A DNA stretch of 64,000 nucleotides from Chryseobacterium sp. FH2 (GCF_001045455.1 NZ_LFNE01000012.1:1-64000), one strand, 5' to 3'; shown: positions 46,300-54,947, counted from the first letter of the stretch. The notes: a model not told the origin generated them from the letters alone. Program-made: numbers and translations.

Positions 46300-46521
46300 T
46301 TATATATCTAATAAATCCATTGTTCCCTGTTGTTCAGTTATAACAGAATTTTCAAAGTTTTTAATTCTATTGCTAATCTCGTTGTAAATGTTTGAAAAGT
46401 CTTCAATGACTCTATTGTTTTTGAAGAAAGTTAATACAATAAGTTCCTTAAAATCTTGAAGGCTTATATCAACCTCTTTATCTATCATTTCTTCATCTTT
46501 ATTTTTAAGGTATTTCTTCAC
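46300..46521 (-). CDS. Small hypothetical protein (73 aa)
   Basis: Acidic, helical, cytosolic-looking protein with no recognised motif. Codons are strongly AT-biased. Its position after a mobile-element end and before a DUF3800 pseudogene suggests accessory DNA. The coding call rests on length and composition only. Confidence 0.4.
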   Translation of the reverse strand: MKKYLKNKDEEMIDKEVDISLQDFKELIVLTFFKNNRVIEDFSNIYNEISNRIKNFENSVITEQQGTMDLLDI

Positions 46522-46647
46522 TTAATTCTTTTACCTTTCTAAAAATAGGTTCTGTTGATTAGTGATAAGCCAATAGATAAATTCATGTTTTTATAATTGA
46601 GGTTTTATTTAATAAATTATTAAGTATATTTAAATTCGTGTCACCTT

Positions 46648-47341
46648 TTAATTTATATCAGGTTCCTTTAAAGCCTTAATAAACTTATGTATCTTGCTGT
46701 AATTGTTAGAATCCATACTTATTTTCAATGCTTCATCAGCAATAGTAGCTTTCTCAAGCATTGGAATGATATACGATAAATAATGCTGAAAATATGAGCT
46801 AATATCCTGTTCATTAACAGCTATTTGTATCCACTTTTAGCAGCCTTAGAGATTATTAAAATACCTTTATATCTTAAATCTCTTATACTAATTCTAATAT
46901 TTTCTAAGCTCACTTCAAGATTCAAAACCCTTTTTATTTCATCTTTTAACTCATAAGTTTCTGTTAATCGAGTTGGGAATATTCTTGATATGTACTCTAA
47001 ATGATTTACTATAATACTTTTAATCTCGTCAATATTTTCCTCTTTAAACCTTTCTATAGTTTCTAAAACGCTACTATATATTAGTTTCGAGACCTTAAAA
47101 TTATCTTCATCTTCTTCCTGATTAAGATTTGAATTCTCTTTGAAAAGTTCTTACTTATTGCTCTATTGCTAGCTTTAATTATATTTCCATTTAGAAATTG
47201 CTGACTAATGTAAGTTCTAACTTCTCTAGCCTTTTGTAAATCTGATTCTTTAATAAGAACACAAGCATAAATGAAATGATTTATACCATCATTTTTTGAA
47301 GGTGTTCCAGATTCATCACCAAATAAATAATATTTCTCCAT
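46648..47341 (-). pseudogene. DUF3800-type protein disrupted by at least two frameshifts
   Basis: The N-terminus from ATG 47341 reads Y-L-F-G-D-E-S-G-T-P, the DUF3800 opening, then I-I-K-A-S-N. The frame then breaks near 47140. A second frame continues N-Q-E-E-D-E-D-N-F-K-V to a TAG near 46844, and one base later a third frame gives I-A-V-N-E-Q-D-I-S-S-Y-F-Q to TAA at 46648. The three pieces join smoothly. The middle of a full DUF3800 domain seems absent, and the last 150 residues look like a winged helix, so an internal deletion or unusual fusion is also possible. Confidence 0.65.
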
Positions 47342-47708
47342 CTCTTAGGTTTTCGTGTGGTTATTAATCAAAGATACAAGAAAAACAATATTTAATGTTT
47401 TCAATTACCATTCTTTGATAAAAGATTCATAAAATTAAACTCTAAAAACTTATAATATTAATTATTATTTTATGACATGATGTAAATCAAAAGGATTATT
47501 AATTCGAAATTTATTTAAATTTTGTTTTAGATTTAATTTTTAGCATATTTAAAGCTTGTAAAAGCTTTTATATATAATAAACTAATATATTTAATAGTCT
47601 TATTTGTTAAAATATTTAACAATTATGATAAGTATTTAGTGAAAATTCAATCAACATTAATAATATTATAAATTTTTCACAAAACTTTGATTTTTTTATT
47701 TTTTCACA
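47342..47708. other. AT-rich intergenic region upstream of the RiPP locus
   Basis: No open frame and no clear structured element. It is extremely AT-rich, as expected for promoter-proximal DNA in this genome. The promoter of the RiPP locus lies at its right end. Confidence 0.4.
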
Positions 47709-47739
47709 TTGTGGTGTATTAAAAAAAATAATATATTTG
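47709..47739 (+). promoter_or_regulatory. Promoter of the grasp-with-spasm cluster
   Basis: TTG at 47709-47711, 20 bp, then TATATTTG at 47732-47739, matching the Bacteroidota consensus, 29 bp before the GLPGLI start codon. Confidence 0.65.
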
Positions 47740-47768
47740 AAACCTAAATGTAAAATACTCAGTAATCA

Positions 47769-48587
47769 ATGTATAAAGCAGTCTTTCTTTTTTTATGTAT
47801 TTCATTAATGTCCGAAGCTCAAAATAAACGTTTTGTATATGAGTATAATTTTGCACAAGATTCAACCCACATTGAAATCAAGACAAAAGAATTGTTGAAT
47901 CTGGATATTGGAAAAGAAGGTTCAAAGTTTTATGCTTCTGAGATTTTAGAACAAGATTCTTTAGTAAGAATCAAAGAAAAGCCAATGGGGAAATATCCTT
48001 ATCAAGGAATAAAGTTTTTAGATGTAGTTATAAAAAAAGACCCAAGTTCTGAGATGAACTTTTACACTAATTGCTTAATTTATTATAATGTAAACCTAAA
48101 TAAAAAACTTGAATGGAAAATTTTTCCAGAAAAAGAGAAAATTTTAGGATACTCTGCTCAGAAAGCAATCACCACATTATACAAAAGAAAATGGACAGTA
48201 TGGTTTACCACTGATATTCCAATACAAGACGGACCATACTTATTTCAAGGTTTACCTGGTTTAATAATAAAAGCAGAAGATGAGAAAAAAAGTATCTCAT
48301 TTAATCTGATTGGAATAAAATCATTAAATCATTTTGATATAAATGTAGTTCCTTATTTCTTTAGATTTAAAACAGTGCAGATTAATGAAAATGAGTTTAA
48401 AAAGGTCATAAAAAATTATTTCGATAAACCTTCACGACAGTTGAGTGATGCGGGTAATGATAATCAAGTTTTTTATCTTGAGGGAAAAGAAGTTTCAAGT
48501 TCAGAGTTTTATAGAGCAATGGAACAAAACAATAAAAATGCTTTAAAGAAAACCAATAATTTATTGAGATTCGATATTATAAGATAG
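47769..48587 (+). CDS. GLPGLI family protein
   Basis: 272 residues with a signal peptide (M-Y-K-A-V-F-L-F-L-C-I-S-L-M-S-E-A-Q) and the family motif F-Q-G-L-P-G-L-I-I-K-A (about residues 161-171). GLPGLI proteins are exported Bacteroidota proteins often encoded next to grasp-with-spasm RiPP genes; their biochemical role is unknown. Here it is the first gene of the cluster and has its own promoter. The stop is 52 bp before the precursor gene. Confidence 0.85.
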   Translation: MYKAVFLFLCISLMSEAQNKRFVYEYNFAQDSTHIEIKTKELLNLDIGKEGSKFYASEILEQDSLVRIKEKPMGKYPYQGIKFLDVVIKKDPSSEMNFYTNCLIYYNVNLNKKLEWKIFPEKEKILGYSAQKAITTLYKRKWTVWFTTDIPIQDGPYLFQGLPGLIIKAEDEKKSISFNLIGIKSLNHFDINVVPYFFRFKTVQINENEFKKVIKNYFDKPSRQLSDAGNDNQVFYLEGKEVSSSEFYRAMEQNNKNALKKTNNLLRFDIIR

Positions 48588-48639
48588 GAGAAACCCGAAA
48601 ATCCTTTTTAGAGTAGGGAAAACAAAATAAAATAATTTT

Positions 48640-48861
48640 ATGAAAACAATTAAAGATTTCAAAAAAGACAATGAAAAAATGTGTCTTGACCTAAAAAAAG
48701 CATCAGCTACTACAGGAGCTGGTCCAAAACGTATTGAAACATACACTACGAATTTGGCAGATTATGGTGGTAGTGATTCTGAAACATGGGTATATGATGG
48801 AGGAACACCAATTTCTGGTACAATTACAGATAGTCAAGGTAACAACCATACAGTTCTTTAG
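48640..48861 (+). CDS. Grasp-with-spasm RiPP precursor peptide
   Basis: 73 residues. The first 28 or so (M-K-T-I-K-D-F-K-K-D-N-E-K-M, then a Thr-Thr-Gly-Ala-Gly stretch) look like a leader. The C-terminal 45 are rich in Thr, Ser, Asp, Glu, Gly and Tyr, suited to ester or amide crosslinks made by an ATP-grasp ligase. There is one cysteine, in the leader. It lies directly upstream of a terminator and of the maturase genes, the usual layout for a highly expressed precursor. It is not similar to the classical GG-leader peptides, so the cleavage site is uncertain. Confidence 0.7.
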   Translation: MKTIKDFKKDNEKMCLDLKKASATTGAGPKRIETYTTNLADYGGSDSETWVYDGGTPISGTITDSQGNNHTVL

Positions 48862-48887
48862 TTAAAACTAAGTTAAGTATAAATTTC

Positions 48888-48932
48888 AGGCTTTAATCTA
48901 CAAATATTGAATTTATTGATTAAAGCCTTTTC
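48888..48932 (+). terminator. Intra-operon terminator/attenuator after the precursor gene
   Basis: AGGCTTTAATC (48888-48898) pairs perfectly with GATTAAAGCCT (48918-48928), followed by TTTCTGTTT. It lies 26 bp after the precursor stop and before the ATP-grasp gene, so most transcripts would carry only the GLPGLI and precursor genes. Confidence 0.8.
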
Positions 48933-48953
48933 TGTTTAATTTATAGTTGTAAA

Positions 48954-49892
48954 ATGATATTGATTTCATCTGATAAATACGATTACACAACAAATGATGT
49001 TATAGATTGGTTAATATTTTTTGATAAGCAATTTATTAGGCTAAATAAATTTGATGATTATCAAATTAGTTTTAATAATTTAAAATTAGAACTAGTATTT
49101 AAAGGTAAGATTTTAAATTTCAGTAAGTTAGATGGGTATTATTACAGAAAAGGGAAAATTCAGTATAAAAAAGATAATAATTCTATTGAGCATCTAAATG
49201 ATGTAAATAGTGAACATTCTAAAATAATAGATGAATACATCAACTTTATTCTTGAAAATAAAGTTTCTATAGGTAAATATACTAGTGCTACTATTAATAA
49301 GTTAATTGTATTAGAAGTTGCAAAAAAAATAGGATTTAAAGTACCTAATTTTTATGTTCTTGAAAAAAAATCAGATATACCATCTTTATATGTTTGTAAT
49401 AGGGAACTTATTACAAAAAATCATTCTAATAATTCTTTTTTTGAATGTAGTGATGGGCTTTTAATTTCCTATACTGCAATAATTAATAATATTAATCATA
49501 AAAAAATTCCTGAATCATTTTCCCCGTCACTTTTTCAAGAAAAAATAAATAAAAAGTATGAAATAAGAACCTTTTATCTGAAAGGAAAAATGTGGAGTAT
49601 GGCAATTTTTTCTCAAAGTAATAATATGACCGAGGAAGACTATAGAAAAACCTCAAATGATATAACTAGAAATGTTCCTTATGCTTTGCCAACAGATATT
49701 GAAGAAAAAATTAAAAACTTAATGGATAAATTAAATTTAGACACAGGTTCAATAGATTTAATAGTAAGTAAAGAAAATGAATATATATTTTTAGAAATAA
49801 ATCCTATTGGTCAGTTTGGTTGGGTATCATTTAATTGTAACTATAACATAGAAAAAGAAATAGCAAAATTTTTAGCCAATGAGCACTTATAA
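48954..49892 (+). CDS. gwsG: Grasp-with-spasm ATP-grasp peptide maturase
   Basis: 312 residues of the ATP-grasp family. It opens I-L-I-S-S-D-K-Y-D-Y-T-T and ends F-L-E-I-N-P-I-G-Q-F-G-W-V-S, the metal-binding and product-site motif of the microviridin-type and GwsG ligases. Such enzymes join acidic side chains of the precursor to Ser/Thr or Lys side chains. Its end overlaps the start of the 59-residue small gene by 14 bp, so the maturases are translated as a coupled set. Confidence 0.85.
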   Translation: MILISSDKYDYTTNDVIDWLIFFDKQFIRLNKFDDYQISFNNLKLELVFKGKILNFSKLDGYYYRKGKIQYKKDNNSIEHLNDVNSEHSKIIDEYINFILENKVSIGKYTSATINKLIVLEVAKKIGFKVPNFYVLEKKSDIPSLYVCNRELITKNHSNNSFFECSDGLLISYTAIINNINHKKIPESFSPSLFQEKINKKYEIRTFYLKGKMWSMAIFSQSNNMTEEDYRKTSNDITRNVPYALPTDIEEKIKNLMDKLNLDTGSIDLIVSKENEYIFLEINPIGQFGWVSFNCNYNIEKEIAKFLANEHL

Positions 49893-50058
49893 ATTAATCA
49901 AAGAAATGAAGCTAAATAAGGAAAAGCTTCCTGCAACATTTTCTTTAATTGAAAGAGTTGATTACATAAATACTACAGTTTTAAAAATATATAGCCCATA
50001 TTACAATGGTTATTTTAATATGAAAGTTTTTCATAAAAAGATTCACAGATTATTATGA
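49879..50058 (+). CDS. 59-residue small protein bridging gwsG and gwsS
   Basis: ATG 49879 opens a frame of 59 codons (M-S-T-Y-K-L-I-K-E-M-K ... F-H-K-K-I-H-R-L-L) ending with TGA at 50056-50058. It overlaps gwsG by 14 bp and the gwsS start (ATG 50055) by 4 bp (ATGA). The double overlap in frame-exact positions argues strongly for coupling and a real gene. The product is basic (pI high by inspection) with aromatic, beta-like middle segments. It could be a leader-recognition or chaperone subunit. No family recognised. Confidence 0.7.
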   Translation: MSTYKLIKEMKLNKEKLPATFSLIERVDYINTTVLKIYSPYYNGYFNMKVFHKKIHRLL

Positions 50059-51152
50059 ATCATATAAAATTATTTGCTAATTGTTTAATCGTAATAGGAG
50101 TTAAGAATGCACTTTTATGTGATTTACAAAAAAATGAATCTGAACTTATACCAGTTGAAATAGCCAAGGTTTTACAATTACTAAATTCAAAGATTCCATT
50201 ACAAGAAATTTTATATAATTATAATAGCGAAGAAGAAGCTATTATAAACGAATATATCGATTATGTAATCGAAAAAGGATATGCATTTTATTGTGATATG
50301 GAAGATTTTGACCGTTTTCCGAATTTAGATTATAAGTATGAAGTTGCTCATAGAATTACAAATTCTATTATTGAAAGAAATAATGAAAATATATTTGAAA
50401 TTGGAAAAATTATTGATGAGTTAGAAAATTTAGGTTGTCAACATATTTCAATAGTTTTTTATACTGCCTTAACTAAAAATGATTTTATTAATATAGTTGG
50501 TCAATTTAATGATAGAAAACTAAAATCGTTTGATATTGTATCAAAGTGGAGTAATGAAATTAATAAGGAATTATTTAGAGTTTTCCCTATAAATATTCAA
50601 TTATCACATTTAAGTTTTTTTGGAACACCCAATCATTTTGTTGATACTATCGTTTCTGGATATAATTTTAGTGTTTTTTTCTCTAATGAAGATGTTAGAA
50701 ATTTTTCTAATTGTGGAAAAGTCAATATAAAGTCTTTTAATACAAACTTACCAAAAGTTCTTGAAGCAGTTAATTTTAATTCATGCTTGTACAAAAAAAT
50801 ATCAATAGATGTTAATGGGAATATTAAAAATTGTCCTTCTATGTCTCAAAGTTTTGGAAATATAGAGGATACAACATTGAAAAATGTCCTAAATCATTCT
50901 GAATTCAAGAAATATTGGAACCTTACCAAGGATTGTATAGAAGTCTGTAAAGATTGTGAGTTCCGATATATCTGTACAGATTGCAGAGCATATACTGAAC
51001 AAACAAGTACAAATAAAGAAGGGTTGGACATTTCCAAGCCTCTAAAATGCGGTTATAATCCATATACTGGAGAGTGGCAAGAATGGAGTACAAACCCATT
51101 GAAACAAAAAGCAATTGAGTATTATAGAATGCAAGATTTTATCAAATCATAG
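50055..51152 (+). CDS. gwsS: Grasp-with-spasm SPASM-domain peptide maturase
   Basis: 365 residues. The C-terminal part has the SPASM cysteine pattern (I-S-I-D-V-N-G-N-I-K-N-C-P-S, then C-I-E-V-C-K-D-C-E-F-R-Y-I-C-T-D-C-R-A). The N-terminal two thirds lacks the C-x3-C-x2-C radical-SAM motif, as is normal for this family. It works with the ATP-grasp enzyme on the precursor peptide. Full length, ending 157 bp before an IS3-family element. Confidence 0.85.
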   Translation: MNHIKLFANCLIVIGVKNALLCDLQKNESELIPVEIAKVLQLLNSKIPLQEILYNYNSEEEAIINEYIDYVIEKGYAFYCDMEDFDRFPNLDYKYEVAHRITNSIIERNNENIFEIGKIIDELENLGCQHISIVFYTALTKNDFINIVGQFNDRKLKSFDIVSKWSNEINKELFRVFPINIQLSHLSFFGTPNHFVDTIVSGYNFSVFFSNEDVRNFSNCGKVNIKSFNTNLPKVLEAVNFNSCLYKKISIDVNGNIKNCPSMSQSFGNIEDTTLKNVLNHSEFKKYWNLTKDCIEVCKDCEFRYICTDCRAYTEQTSTNKEGLDISKPLKCGYNPYTGEWQEWSTNPLKQKAIEYYRMQDFIKS

Positions 51153-51352
51153 GGCAATTAACTGCTAACTTAAAGATAATGATATGTATTTATTGGTGTT
51201 GAAGTAATTTATAATTTTATACAGAGTGATAAATATTGAAATTTTAAAAATAGTAATAACTCCTATTACACTTGCTTTAATAAGTGCAGAATGAACTTGT
51301 AACTATTTTTGAGACAAAATTTATATACTCTTTATGCTACATTTTTAAATGA

Positions 51353-52232
51353 TTAGACATTAAATTTTGATACTCTTTTATGGTTAAATTTCCTAAAGCC
51401 GAATGCCTTCTCTGTGTGTTTGTAAAATGTTTCTATATATTCAAATACAGAGCTTTTGGCATGATCTCTAGTTTCATATTTATTTTGATAGACAAGTTCA
51501 GTTTTCAGAGTTTTGAAGAAACTCTCCGCTACAGAATTGTCATAGCAATTTCCTTTTACTCATCAATTTTTATTTCATTTAAGGTATTCGTGATGTGCTT
51601 CGCAATTCCGCTCATACTTCGAGTAATGTTTTTTCCGACTATTGATATAAATTCTGTGCATGCATACTGTATCCCTCTGTCTGAATGGAAAATTAAATTG
51701 TCATGATCCTGTAAAGGACGGTACAGTCGTGCCATTTTCAAGGCAGCAATACTGGTGTCTTGAGCCTTCATCGTCTCACTCAATGACCAACCTATAACTT
51801 TTCTGTCATATAAATCAATAACCGTCGTGAGATACAACCAGCCCTGACCTGTTCGGATATAAGTAATATCAGACACCCACACCTCTTTACTGCTTTTAAC
51901 CTGAAAATTCTGATTTAAATAATTGTCAACAACAGGGTATCGATGGGATGAGTTGGTAGTCTTCTTAAACTTTTTTTTACAATACTTCTCAAACCTCTTT
52001 CTCTCATCAGCTTTGCAACAAAAGGGCGAGAAGCTTTTATTCCTTTTGATTCAAGTTCCCTGACAATTCGAGGGCTCCCATATCTGCCACGGCTCCAATG
52101 ATAAATACTGAAGAGCTCCGCAGATAAAATAGTTCTTCTTTCTGATCGCATAGTAGGCTTTCTTTTCTTCCAATGATAGAAACTGCTCCTGCTTACCTTT
52201 AATACCTCACACATCTTCCCGACAGGAAACAC
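51353..52232 (-). pseudogene. IS3-family transposase OrfB, disabled
   Basis: Three readable pieces. The first, through G-L-R-S-I-V-K-K, runs out of frame at a homopolymer (eight A on the coding strand around 51971-51978 where nine restore K-K-K-F-K-K-T-T). The second holds the catalytic W-V-S-D-I-T-Y and F-H-S-D-R-G-I-Q-Y. It is then broken by about 50 extra bp near 51557-51609, after which [14 protein letters not shown] to K-F-N-V resumes and stops at 51353. The third catalytic acid (the E of A-E-S-F-F) is thus separated from the rest. Confidence 0.85.
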
Positions 52233-52261
52233 TTTAGCGTGTTCTTTGGTAAATTTATATC

Positions 52262-52552
52262 TTACCCATCTCTCTTGGAGAAGATCCCTACCGCCTTTTT
52301 TAAGATGTCACGTTCTAGCTTTGTTTCTTCAAGTTCCTTTCGAAGCCTCAGTAATTCTTCTCTTATAGGATCGGAGGAAATTTGTTTTTCCTTTGTAAGT
52401 TTACCTTCTTTGTGAAGTTTTCTCCAATTGACTAGACTTTCTTTGCAGATACCCAATTCTTGAGCTACCGAAGAGATATTACCTCGTTGCTCACTTAAAG
52501 ATACTGTCCCAATCTTAAACTCTAAACTGTAATTTTTTCTGATCTTTTTCAT
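52262..52552 (-). CDS. IS3-family transposase OrfA
   Basis: 96 residues, N-terminal helix-turn-helix (V-A-Q-E-L-G-I-C-K-E-S-L-V-N-W) followed by a leucine-zipper-like stretch (E-L-L-R-L-R-K-E-L-E-E-T-K-L-E-R). This is the usual DNA-binding half of an IS3/IS150-type transposase and looks intact. A programmed -1 frameshift would normally fuse it to OrfB. Confidence 0.85.
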   Translation of the reverse strand: MKKIRKNYSLEFKIGTVSLSEQRGNISSVAQELGICKESLVNWRKLHKEGKLTKEKQISSDPIREELLRLRKELEETKLERDILKKAVGIFSKRDG

Positions 52553-52638
52553 ACTCTTAAAGTTAAAGAGTATAACAATCGTGTCCTAACAAAGGTAGCA
52601 CCTCCAAGGATAGCATGTCAGCCCGCCTGACGCAAAAC

Positions 52639-52665
52639 CGATGTTAACGGCAAGTGGCTTTTTGT
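52639..52665 (-). repeat. Right arm of an attC-like site (site A, left arm lost)
   Basis: CGATGTTAACGGCAAGTGG followed by CTTTTTGTC, directly downstream of the minus-strand AraC gene end. It matches the arms of sites B (55274) and C (56410): CGATGTTAnnnGCAnGTGnTTTTT. The partner arm is absent because IS3 lies on that side. Confidence 0.5.
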
Positions 52666-52686
52666 CGTTCGTTGTTTGTCGTCTTT

Positions 52687-53607
52687 TTAGTTAAACGACT
52701 GCCGAAATTCCAAAGGCGATTGTTTTGTCTTTGTCTTAAACAACTTGCTGAACGATTGTAAATGTTCAAAGCCCAATTCGTAGGCAATTTCGCTTACGGA
52801 TAAATCTGTTGTGGATAATTTTTCTTTCGCTTTTTCTATCAACTTGTCGTGTATGTGTTGTTGAGTGCTTTGTCCTGTCAATGTTTTGAGCAAGCTACGC
52901 AAATAAGTTGGCGAAACATTTAAGTTGTCTGAAATGTATTGAACTGTCGGCAGACCTTTTGTTATCAAATCATCGCTGTTAAAATAGTCTGAAAGTAGAT
53001 TTTCCAAGCGGTCAAGAATTTGATGATTGGTAATTTTTCGGGTAATGAATTGTCGTTGATAAAAACGTTCCGCATAGTTCAAAAGCGTTTCTAAATGCGA
53101 AATAATAATGTCTTGGCTAAACTTGTCGATGTTTGCGTGATATTCGTTTTTGATGTTTTCTACAATTCCATTGACAACAACTTTTTCTTTATCGGAAAGA
53201 AACAATGCTTCATTTACATAATAGTCAAAGAATTCGTATTTCTTTATTTTTTGAGCTAATGATGTTCCCCATAAAAGGTCAGGGTGGATAAGTAAAATCC
53301 AACCCGAAAGGTCGTCTTCGGGACTTGCACCTGCGCCACGCAAAATTTGGTTGGGTGCAATGAAATACAACATTCCTTCGTCAAAATCATAGGTTTGCTG
53401 TCCGTAAAACAGTTTATTCTTGAAACCTTTTTTAAGTGAAATATAATAGAAATCAAACATTATACTTATTTCGGGAGAGTCTGTGCCGGGCAATTGAAGT
53501 GCAGCATAATTCAATACGCTTATGAGTGGGTGTTCGGGTTTTGGCAAGCCAAAAATCCGATGTGCTTCGGTAATTGTATTTATTTTTCTTGGTTTCGTGT
53601 TTGCCAT
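52687..53607 (-). CDS. AraC-family transcriptional regulator
   Basis: 306 residues with an N-terminal cupin-like region and two C-terminal HTH motifs (V-Q-Y-I-S-D-N-L-N-V-S-P-T-Y-L-R-S-L-L and S-V-S-E-I-A-Y-E-L-G-F-E-H-L-Q-S-F). Start ATG 53607 has a -7 box only 4 bp upstream, suggesting a leaderless mRNA. It lies last in the direction of the SDR/small membrane proteins, and likely regulates them. The higher GC than in the RiPP cluster marks the border of another region. Confidence 0.85.
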   Translation of the reverse strand: MANTKPRKINTITEAHRIFGLPKPEHPLISVLNYAALQLPGTDSPEISIMFDFYYISLKKGFKNKLFYGQQTYDFDEGMLYFIAPNQILRGAGASPEDDLSGWILLIHPDLLWGTSLAQKIKKYEFFDYYVNEALFLSDKEKVVVNGIVENIKNEYHANIDKFSQDIIISHLETLLNYAERFYQRQFITRKITNHQILDRLENLLSDYFNSDDLITKGLPTVQYISDNLNVSPTYLRSLLKTLTGQSTQQHIHDKLIEKAKEKLSTTDLSVSEIAYELGFEHLQSFSKLFKTKTKQSPLEFRQSFN

Positions 53608-53611
53608 AATG

Positions 53612-53619
53612 CAAAGTTA
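53612..53619 (-). promoter_or_regulatory. -7 promoter element close to the AraC start
   Basis: TAACTTTG on the minus strand, matching TAnnTTTG, ends 4 bp before the start codon at 53607. Transcription would begin at or next to the start codon (leaderless). Confidence 0.55.
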
Positions 53620-53621
53620 GT

Positions 53622-53975
53622 TTAATTTTTAAACGGATATTTGAGCCATATCATAATCAAAGGCAATGCTAAAAACGGAATTTCCATCAAAGTGATTTTG
53701 TAATTTCCTGCCCGTAATGCTAACGACATTATCAAAACGATTGATATTGCGTTCAGCAAATTGCCTAAGAAAAATATTTTTGGTATAAATAATAAAATTC
53801 CAACCGCAATGGTCAAAATACCAAGAATTGGAATGAATGATTCGCTAATTCCCAATTCATTCATCATTTTTAATGATTCGGGATTTTTCCTGTAGTTAAA
53901 TGTGTCCCAACCGTGTTTGAAACTTAGCGATACTGACACTATCAGTAGCACTAATGAGATTATATTCTTTGTCAT
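53622..53975 (-). CDS. DoxX-like four-helix membrane protein
   Basis: 117 residues with four membrane helices, e.g. I-I-S-L-V-L-L-I-V-S-V-S-L and F-I-P-I-L-G-I-L-T-I-A-V-G-I-L. Resembles DoxX-like/DUF4267-type small membrane proteins whose role is unknown, sometimes linked to redox enzymes. Starts 4 bp inside the end of the preceding small membrane protein gene, so coupled to it. Confidence 0.65.
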   Translation of the reverse strand: MTKNIISLVLLIVSVSLSFKHGWDTFNYRKNPESLKMMNELGISESFIPILGILTIAVGILLFIPKIFFLGNLLNAISIVLIMSLALRAGNYKITLMEIPFLALPLIMIWLKYPFKN

Positions 53976-54169
53976 TTTATGATGTAGTTGTTAAAAACGC
54001 AACTTAATACCAATGCAATCGGAACACCTATTACAGCACTTGTTAAAGCCTTTTTGGCTTTATTCGGAAATTGGTTTCTGTGTTTGAAATACAAGAAAAA
54101 TCCGATTGGCGGAATGGCATTGGAAAGTATAAACCAAAACCTTGACAAACTATCATTATCGTTTTTCAT
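53972..54169 (-). CDS. Small two-helix membrane protein
   Basis: 65 residues from ATG 54169 (M-K-N-D-N-D-S-L-S-R-F-W-F-I-L); a longer frame to 54238 overlaps the SDR too deeply. Two membrane helices (F-W-F-I-L-S-N-A-I-P-P-I-G-F-F-L-Y-F and V-I-G-V-P-I-A-L-V-L-S-C-V-F) separated by a lysine-rich loop. It overlaps the SDR end by 14 bp and the next gene by 4 bp. Function unknown, likely a helper of the same operon. Confidence 0.65.
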   Translation of the reverse strand: MKNDNDSLSRFWFILSNAIPPIGFFLYFKHRNQFPNKAKKALTSAVIGVPIALVLSCVFNNYIIK

Positions 54170-54947
54170 TTGTTGTTGTTTGATTTTTAAATTCTTTAAA
54201 TGTTTTGTGTGCTGAACGTGCAGCAAATTCAGGTGCAATTCTGCTCATTATTTTAGCGACTTTGGCCAATCCTGCCTTGATTTCAAATTGGTCTTTCAAA
54301 ATTCCTTTAACCGCAACATTTACCAATTTATCCACTTTCATAAACTGATTTTTGTTGTGTCGGTATGTCCAATCTTTTTCAAGCGGTGTATCTACGCCCG
54401 GTGGTATCAGTTCAAACACTTTTACATTCGTGTCTTCCAATTGCAAACGCAATGCTTGTGTATAAGCCCGAACTCCTGCTTTTGAAGCACTATAAATGGG
54501 GGAAATGGAATAAGGCATAAATGCAATACCCGATGAAACATTAACAATTGCCGATGATTTTTGCTTGAGCAAATGCGGTAAAAACTGATGCACCATTTGG
54601 ATAGTTCCCGAAAGATTGGTTACAATTTCACGATTGATATTTTCCAAATCCAAAGTTGTGTTTTGCAAATCTATTTCTCTCATAATTCCCGCATTGTTGA
54701 TGACAATGTTTAGTTGTGGAAACTGTTGCGTAACATCTTTGTAAAGCTGTTCAATGTCTTTCGGTTTGCTCACATCACTTTGAAATGTGTGAACTTTCGG
54801 AAACTTCTTTTTCGTTTCGTTCAATGCGTCAAGGTTACGCCCTGTAACAATGATGTTCGCCCCTTGTTCGGTTAGTTGTTTTACAAGCTCTAAACCAATT
54901 CCACTTGTCCCGCCTGTGATTAGGATTGTGCTGTTTTTTAATTCCAT
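54156..54947 (-). CDS. Short-chain dehydrogenase/reductase (DltE-like)
   Basis: 263 residues, classical SDR. The nucleotide-binding motif is T-G-G-T-S-G-I-G (residues 11-18), then N-N-A-G-I-M, the catalytic Ser in N-V-S-S-G, and Y-S-A-S-K. NAD(P)-dependent oxidoreduction of an unknown carbonyl. It heads an operon with two membrane proteins. A near-consensus -7 box (CAACTTTG) lies about 22 bp upstream. With its neighbours it forms one unit of the cassette-like region. Confidence 0.85.
   Translation of the reverse strand: MELKNSTILITGGTSGIGLELVKQLTEQGANIIVTGRNLDALNETKKKFPKVHTFQSDVSKPKDIEQLYKDVTQQFPQLNIVINNAGIMREIDLQNTTLDLENINREIVTNLSGTIQMVHQFLPHLLKQKSSAIVNVSSGIAFMPYSISPIYSASKAGVRAYTQALRLQLEDTNVKVFELIPPGVDTPLEKDWTYRHNKNQFMKVDKLVNVAVKGILKDQFEIKAGLAKVAKIMSRIAPEFAARSAHKTFKEFKNQTTTNEKR

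Larger units (their letters stand above)
51309..52589 (-). mobile_element. IS3-family insertion sequence (about 1.28 kb), decayed
   Basis: Imperfect 26-bp terminal inverted repeats (20 of 26 positions match) at 51309-51334 and 52564-52589, each with TACTCTTTA toward the inside. The element carries orfA and orfB in the usual overlapping order on the minus strand, but orfB has two lesions. Direct target duplications could not be confirmed by eye. It separates the RiPP maturases from the cassette array and removes the left arm of an attC-like site. Confidence 0.8.

Noticed and set aside
51380-51706. Plus-strand open frame of 108 codons inside IS3
   Set aside because: It is the antisense shadow of orfB; orfB motifs read clearly on the minus strand.
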